A stretch of DNA of 64,000 bases, from assembly GCA_036345935.2 (NCBI GenBank), contig JADWOT020000002.1:1612001-1676000 (forward strand), written 5' to 3'. Below the pieces are notes generated by a model that saw only the letters and a list, made by a program, of their open reading frames with translations, did not search any database and was not told the origin of the DNA. Below, in pieces: positions 59,227 to 64,000 of the stretch. Source of the stretch: Taenia hydatigena (Eukaryota > Platyhelminthes > Cestoda > Cyclophyllidea > Taeniidae). The position numbers were made by a program, and so were the translations under genes. The first letter of the stretch is position 1; every line of letters starts with the position of its first letter.

Positions 59227-61640
59227 GGGAGTGGAGAAATGGGTCCATGTAAAATGCTACTAAGTTAAAGCTGACTAAGCAATTTTATCGCCTATAGACA
59301 TCTCCAGTGCCAATCCTAGGACACTGAACAGTTTGAAATGCTTGTAAGGATGCAGATTTTGCGGTAGTTTACAGGCCGCGTCTTTTTCTTAGTTGAGATA
59401 AAATCCTATTGCTTCTGATTCTCTAAAACCTTCTCTATCTGCTCGCATTGCGTTAAGCTGAATATAAAACACCTAAGCAATCGTTTCTCCCGAGAGTAAC
59501 CTTGGAAATTTCTTGCCTTTTTAAATCGATGCAATCGATTACGAGAAAACTGCATAGGTTTCCTGCCATCGCAATTGATATGCTGTTACTAAGTGAGAAT
59601 AACAAGCACATCATCGTTTGGAGGCCCACGGTGAAGACGCTTTAATGAATGTTGCCCTTTAATAAGCACATTGAATAGCCTGCTATTTTATAAGGAAAGT
59701 AATAGGATTGAATATTGTATCAATCCACTGTCACGCAGCTACAGAACGTGAAATTTTCCTCGGCATTTCTGCTTCACATGTGTGGCTAAATACGTGGATG
59801 CGTGCTTTAGCGTGTATATCTCTGTGATTCTCTTTTTTACAACACCTCTGTAAAGTGCTTCTAAGTTGACCAATCTACTAGCTTGTTTGTGTATAAGAAG
59901 ACGCCACTCTTGTCGTATCCCAAGCGGTGAAGACAGTCTTGTCCACGTCTATCAGATGTCTTACCCAGGTTGCTGTCTTCGTGCCTCGCTGTGAGATAGA
60001 TAATAAGAATTTGATGAGTCCAATAGGGCAAGCCGATATGCCAAGAAAATGTCAATAAATGCTTGGTCACTCAATCTTTTGACATCAAATTTTTAGTAAG
60101 CGATCAAGGATAACCGAAGTTGGATAAAAGCAAAAATTGCCAATCATGAGAATGTGAAGCCTAAAAATCGGATGGTAGTAGATAGAATTAGGGCATTTAG
60201 TGGGTTCAAGGTGTCACTCGCAAGTCAGGTGTCAGAGCATGAAAGTGAAGGGCGCTTCTTCATACATTTTTGTCAAGAGAAGCACTTCTATGAACATTTG
60301 TGATGACATCTTGGTCCTTTCCTTATTCCTGTAATACCTGCAAGTAAATCTGCACGCTGTTGTGTAAATTCACGAGTCCAGGAAACACACGTGCGAAGTC
60401 TGGATGCGTTTTCTCTCCTAAGTTCAATGCAATATTTATTTTATTCAACAAATACGAATATGGGTTAAGCCAACTTCTCTACTTCTGCCATTATGCAATA
60501 GAGTGACATTTTGACGTTACTACGCTCCGAGTGTGATGATCAATGCATCGGAGCAGGTCGTGGCGTCAGCAAGCGCTCCACTGCACCCGCTAATCACAAT
60601 GACAATAAAATCTGGCACAACGACTTGGGAAGTGTATTTATTTCAACTATTCATCTACCCACCTTCCAGCTACATTTAAATGACCATAACGATCTAAGGT
60701 TAAAGTCGTATCACCACGGAGAAGCTTGCAACTAATCCGAGACTTGACGGTTACGTCTTGTGTTCCATCTCTTATTACTACTGCCAGTACAGTCTTTTAT
60801 CCTCTTCCAGTCACAAGCAACCTAACCGCGATGCCACTTTTGGAGAATAACTTGTCACTTGGTCACCGAATTGAGCCCATTCATCGCCATCTAGTTCGAA
60901 GTCTACTCCGACTTCGTATTTAGCTGTTAACTTTGTACTTGATGAGCTATTGCTACGGCTAGCGGTCCCCATCAGTAGTTTGCATTGAATTGACACAGAG
61001 AAACACAGGAGAGCTAGAACATTAACGTAATACAGACGATGCAGTAAACTGCAGCTAAGTAGTGCTATGTTAAAGGTCCTGCAATAAAAGAAGGAAATTC
61101 TCTATTTTTTGTCTAAATTGAACGACAGGTGATGATTGGAATTTCGTGAAAGATATGGGAAGGGTGAATGCCTTAGACTGGTAAAACCATTTGACGGTTG
61201 GTTCAGGAGCCTTTCTCTCGTCAAAGGCTCACGATCGTTCCCTGACTACCGATCAAGCTGGTCACTCAATGACGCTTTTACTTGGTAACAAACCAATGTC
61301 AGCGCCTGATCATTCGTTGGAAATGCGACAGAGCGTTGGCTTGTTGGGAGTAGAAGCCAGATTTAAAGTCTATGGTGTTTGGCTAAGAACTAAAAGTGGC
61401 CACTCGGGCAACAAAACCGCACATCTTTTAATCCACTGGCATTGTAAATTTTGGCACTGAGTCGATTTCCAACTTACAGGCTCTAAAGATGTTGGATGTG
61501 CAACGTGGGTAATCGTGGAGGTGAATGCCTTTGATTCTGCCAAGCCTTCTCCAAGCGTGACCTTAATAGGCATGGATGGTGTGTGGGATGAATGCATTGG
61601 AAATAAACACACGCACACGCAAATTATTCCACTAATATAA
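59227..61640. other. Upstream and distal blocks of gene I, no gene seen
   Basis: Upstream block to about 60070, then distal block (60220-60260; 60450-60620; 60700-60970). 61180-61370 is an inverted copy of the 4090-4310 / 27820-28040 landmark. No gene supported. Confidence 0.5.
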
Positions 61641-61860
61641 AACTTACTGTGTGTTTAACACAATCGCCAGTTCATTGGAGAGACTGCGGCCTCCACTTCT
61701 CCTACCATCAGTTCAGGAGACTCACAGAATCACAACTCTTGTAAGTAATGACAAAACGAAGCTGCCCCGACCAACTTCAATATCGCCTTCTCCCTCGCAT
61801 TACAAACTGTATCGAAATCAGCAGCTTTGCAAAGGCTCACTACAGACAACTTGATTGCAC
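61640..61860 (+). pseudogene. RLRPR-like module copy, partner of 27357-27569
   Basis: The frame 61651-61854 contains RLRPPLLLPSVQETHRITTL and KTKLPRPTSIS, matching the minus-strand frame at 27357-27569. Two open copies are suggestive but not proof of coding. Confidence 0.4.
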
Positions 61861-62530
61861 CTGGTTTAGTCGGCCGTGTGCAGTGGGACCAGCTGTCAAT
61901 TCGCCTCTGTGAAGTAGACAGAAATTGTCAAAGAATTGTCTAGTTCTCCCCTCCTTCCACCCTGTACGGACATGCACACAGCTACTACTCAAATACTACA
62001 GGGAGCAAAGAAACGTCGAACGATAACTTTACCATGATCCTGGTCATATGTCTATGCTTTCACATCGCTTGTTCTGTGTGATGCTTTGCTCAGGTGGAGC
62101 CAAAAGCGGCTACTGTCGCTAAGACGCTGTCAGTGATGAATCATAACTTTAAACATTACAATCTCTGACTGACCTTAGTCACAGGCTTTGGAACACACTT
62201 CACGGGACTGATAATTGTGCCCATTTAATCAGAATAGTTGGATGAACAAATGGAAATTGAGTTGCTGTCCTTTAATCTCCTCAATACCTAGCTCTCCTTT
62301 TGCTCATTGGACCACATTCTTCGTAAAACAGTGATTCTCTTTTCGAATTTATGCCCTCTATGAGTAAGTAATTGGAAATTTTACTTCTGTTTTTGGTAGT
62401 ACGGACCTAATACGACTTCGTGTGCCAAGTAGTAAATTCTATTGACTTGGTAAAGCGTCCTTACATTTGCTTTTGTTGCATTCTTGAGGATAGCCTCGGT
62501 ATAGGTAGGCAGGAAATTATTTGGGTCTTT
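61860..62530. other. No recognisable feature
   Basis: I see no gene, repeat module or motif here beyond weak similarity to intervals beside other relics. Confidence 0.4.
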
Positions 62531-62539
62531 TGGACAGCA

Positions 62540-62621
62540 TTAATCCAGTCCGCATGCTGTTTAGCCAATTTATGGCGAATGTTTCAGCTACCTGCATGGT
62601 CGGGATGCACTACTGAGCATT
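62540..62621 (+). pseudogene. Exon-3-like TM2 relic
   Basis: Ends ...CTACTGAGCATT|GTAAGTAG at 62621, as in the other twelve copies. It faces the right-edge block 62640-64000, the inverted match of 11820-13330. Confidence 0.45.
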
Positions 62622-63201
62622 GTAAGTAGAGCTCATTGGGCAAGCGGTGGCTGTTAGGCTTTGTCGACGTTCTCCGGTGTCAAATCAAATGATTTATTCA
62701 TGTAATAACTGCGCGTGATAGAAAAGCACCAACAAAGTTATTATCTGCTAATGCATAAAACACGGTACTGTCTAACAGATCATCACAAAAATCGCGTAGA
62801 AGTGCTCTTCTTAACGTCAATGCGCGAGGAAGCGACCTCTGCGTTCATACTCTGATAGCCGACTTCTTTGGCTGCGTGTAATGTTATGCCACATGTTGGT
62901 GACAAGAGAACTGGTAGGACAATTGCGTAGACACGTTGATTCTACTTATCCACTTAAACAAATCCCTTCAACATATGGATGGTGATGAGGAGAACATGGC
63001 AAAATTTTGACACAAAGCATAGAACTCCGACCTGCATTCGATTACAGGGTGTCACTTCTTGTCAATTTCTTTTGCAACACGTCCCTCTTTGTCGCAGCAC
63101 AAAGTCCACATGGAATAAATTGAGTGCAATATAAGACTCCCTCCAAACTACATATCATCTAGCCACTAGGTCTAATCCCGGTTCACTAAAGAAATCAAGC
63201 C

Positions 63202-63423
63202 GTGGTCGCCTCCGTTTGGGTTGAGCTCATACTTCGTGGCTTTCTGCAAATTGTGTGCGTGAATGGTCACTGCGAAGAACAGCAATATTCAAGGAGCTTG
63301 TCGACTAAAGGGAGGAGTACTAAGCCCTATAAAATAGCTACGAAATGGTCAGGCTTGTGCTTATGGAGAAGGAGCATTCACAAATTTAGAACTAGGAGAA
63401 AGGCTACTAGGAAAGAAGAATGA
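63202..63423 (+). other. 73-codon ORF, paralog of 12509-12694
   Basis: Starts MVASVWVELILRGFLQIVC, then CVNGHCEEQQY, STKGRSTKPYKIATKW and GLCLWRR; it runs longer at the C-terminus than its paralog (RKATRKEE). Two inverted copies keep the frame; older copies do not. Function unknown. Confidence 0.25.
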
Positions 63424-64000
63424 AGAGGTAGGCTGCGGAGTGGAAATTATGCATGTGCACTTTGTCGGCCTGCAAAAGGGGAACAGAAATTCTCGTCAAC
63501 CGAGTAATTATTCCACTCTCCATCTAATGATTCCTCAACTGGTCCATCTTTGATCAGCGGTACAATTGTGTGAAGCTGACCAAGCATGGTGGTCATCGCA
63601 GGAAGGTTCATGCGTCAAATCGAATGTCTTACGCTTGACAAACAGGTCAATGCACCTCACGGATATGCTTACATTGAAAAACAAGTGTTGATGCTTGCTC
63701 AACTTTTAACGTGGCATTGCATTGGTTGAGTGTGGGACAGAGGCAGTCCTCAGGTCTCCTCCACCCACCGATTTAACTGTGTTGTAAGAAGTTGGGAGTC
63801 CATGTGCTAACAATCTAACCTGCGTCTCAACAACCACACTCGAGAGTCAGTGACGGGGGACACGCCTCCATTCACACGACGGCATCACGGACTTTAAGTG
63901 TGCGGTCATGTCTTACTTCACAGACATTGCGGACGCTGCTAGGGCAACGGAGGTGTTCAAACAGGTCTGTACCGTTGAATCAAACAATCTGGCAACAATT

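Noticed and set aside
1..64000. Transposable elements (reverse transcriptase, transposase, LTRs)
   Set aside because: No frame shows such domains, and repeats are explained by duplication of the tetraspanin unit; short non-autonomous elements cannot be excluded by eye.
1..64000. CRISPR array, tRNA or rRNA genes
   Set aside because: No regularly spaced short repeats, and no cloverleaf or rRNA core sequence was recognised; the repeats here are long and gene-bearing.

Overview
The window is eukaryotic (metazoan) DNA dominated by one gene family, four-transmembrane tetraspanins. I resolved eight complete genes exon by exon. All have GT/GC-AG introns of about 70-90 bases, a CCG motif in the large extracellular loop, and no bacterial gene features. 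The lineage cannot be fixed from sequence alone. A compact, moderately AT-rich genome with an amplified tetraspanin cluster would fit a parasitic flatworm such as a tapeworm, but that is inference.

Layout. Intact tetraspanins lie at 900-2145 (+, gene A), 6531-7775 (+, B), 15281-16521 (-, C), 23472-24726 (+, D), 39671-40938 (-, F), 45569-46762 (-, G), 50470-51691 (-, H) and 57785-59010 (-, I). Two further copies are dead: 30330-30856 (+) and 32165-33368 (-, E). Each of the ten sits in a repeat unit of roughly 5-7 kb: a distal upstream block, a promoter with an inverted CCAAT pair, a 5'UTR intron, the gene, and a 3' block. A and C form the two arms of a ~3.9-kb inverted duplication around gene B. 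D and E share a near-identical inverted promoter region.

Between the genes lie decayed exons of a second, divergent tetraspanin lineage: 13 copies of an exon-3-like (TM2) segment ending at a splice donor, loop exons reading like GKDL-PC-CDALTAQC, CCG-less exon-5 remnants, and tail exons. A linked degenerate module with an N-glycosylation-rich ORF (RLRPR...NATNVS) recurs about eight times. I see no tRNA, rRNA, transposase or reverse transcriptase genes.

The most notable signals are: an invariant 11-bp spacer between the inverted CCAAT boxes in all ten promoters; two promoter classes differing by 12 bp that track two protein subgroups; a gene-conversion tract over the large extracellular loop shared by A, B and C; exact loss of intron 6 in G; a GC-AG intron in H; and fast-changing N-terminal exons, some fitting a myristoylation start. 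The biology suggested is a birth-and-death cluster of surface membrane organisers diversified by inverted duplication and gene conversion.
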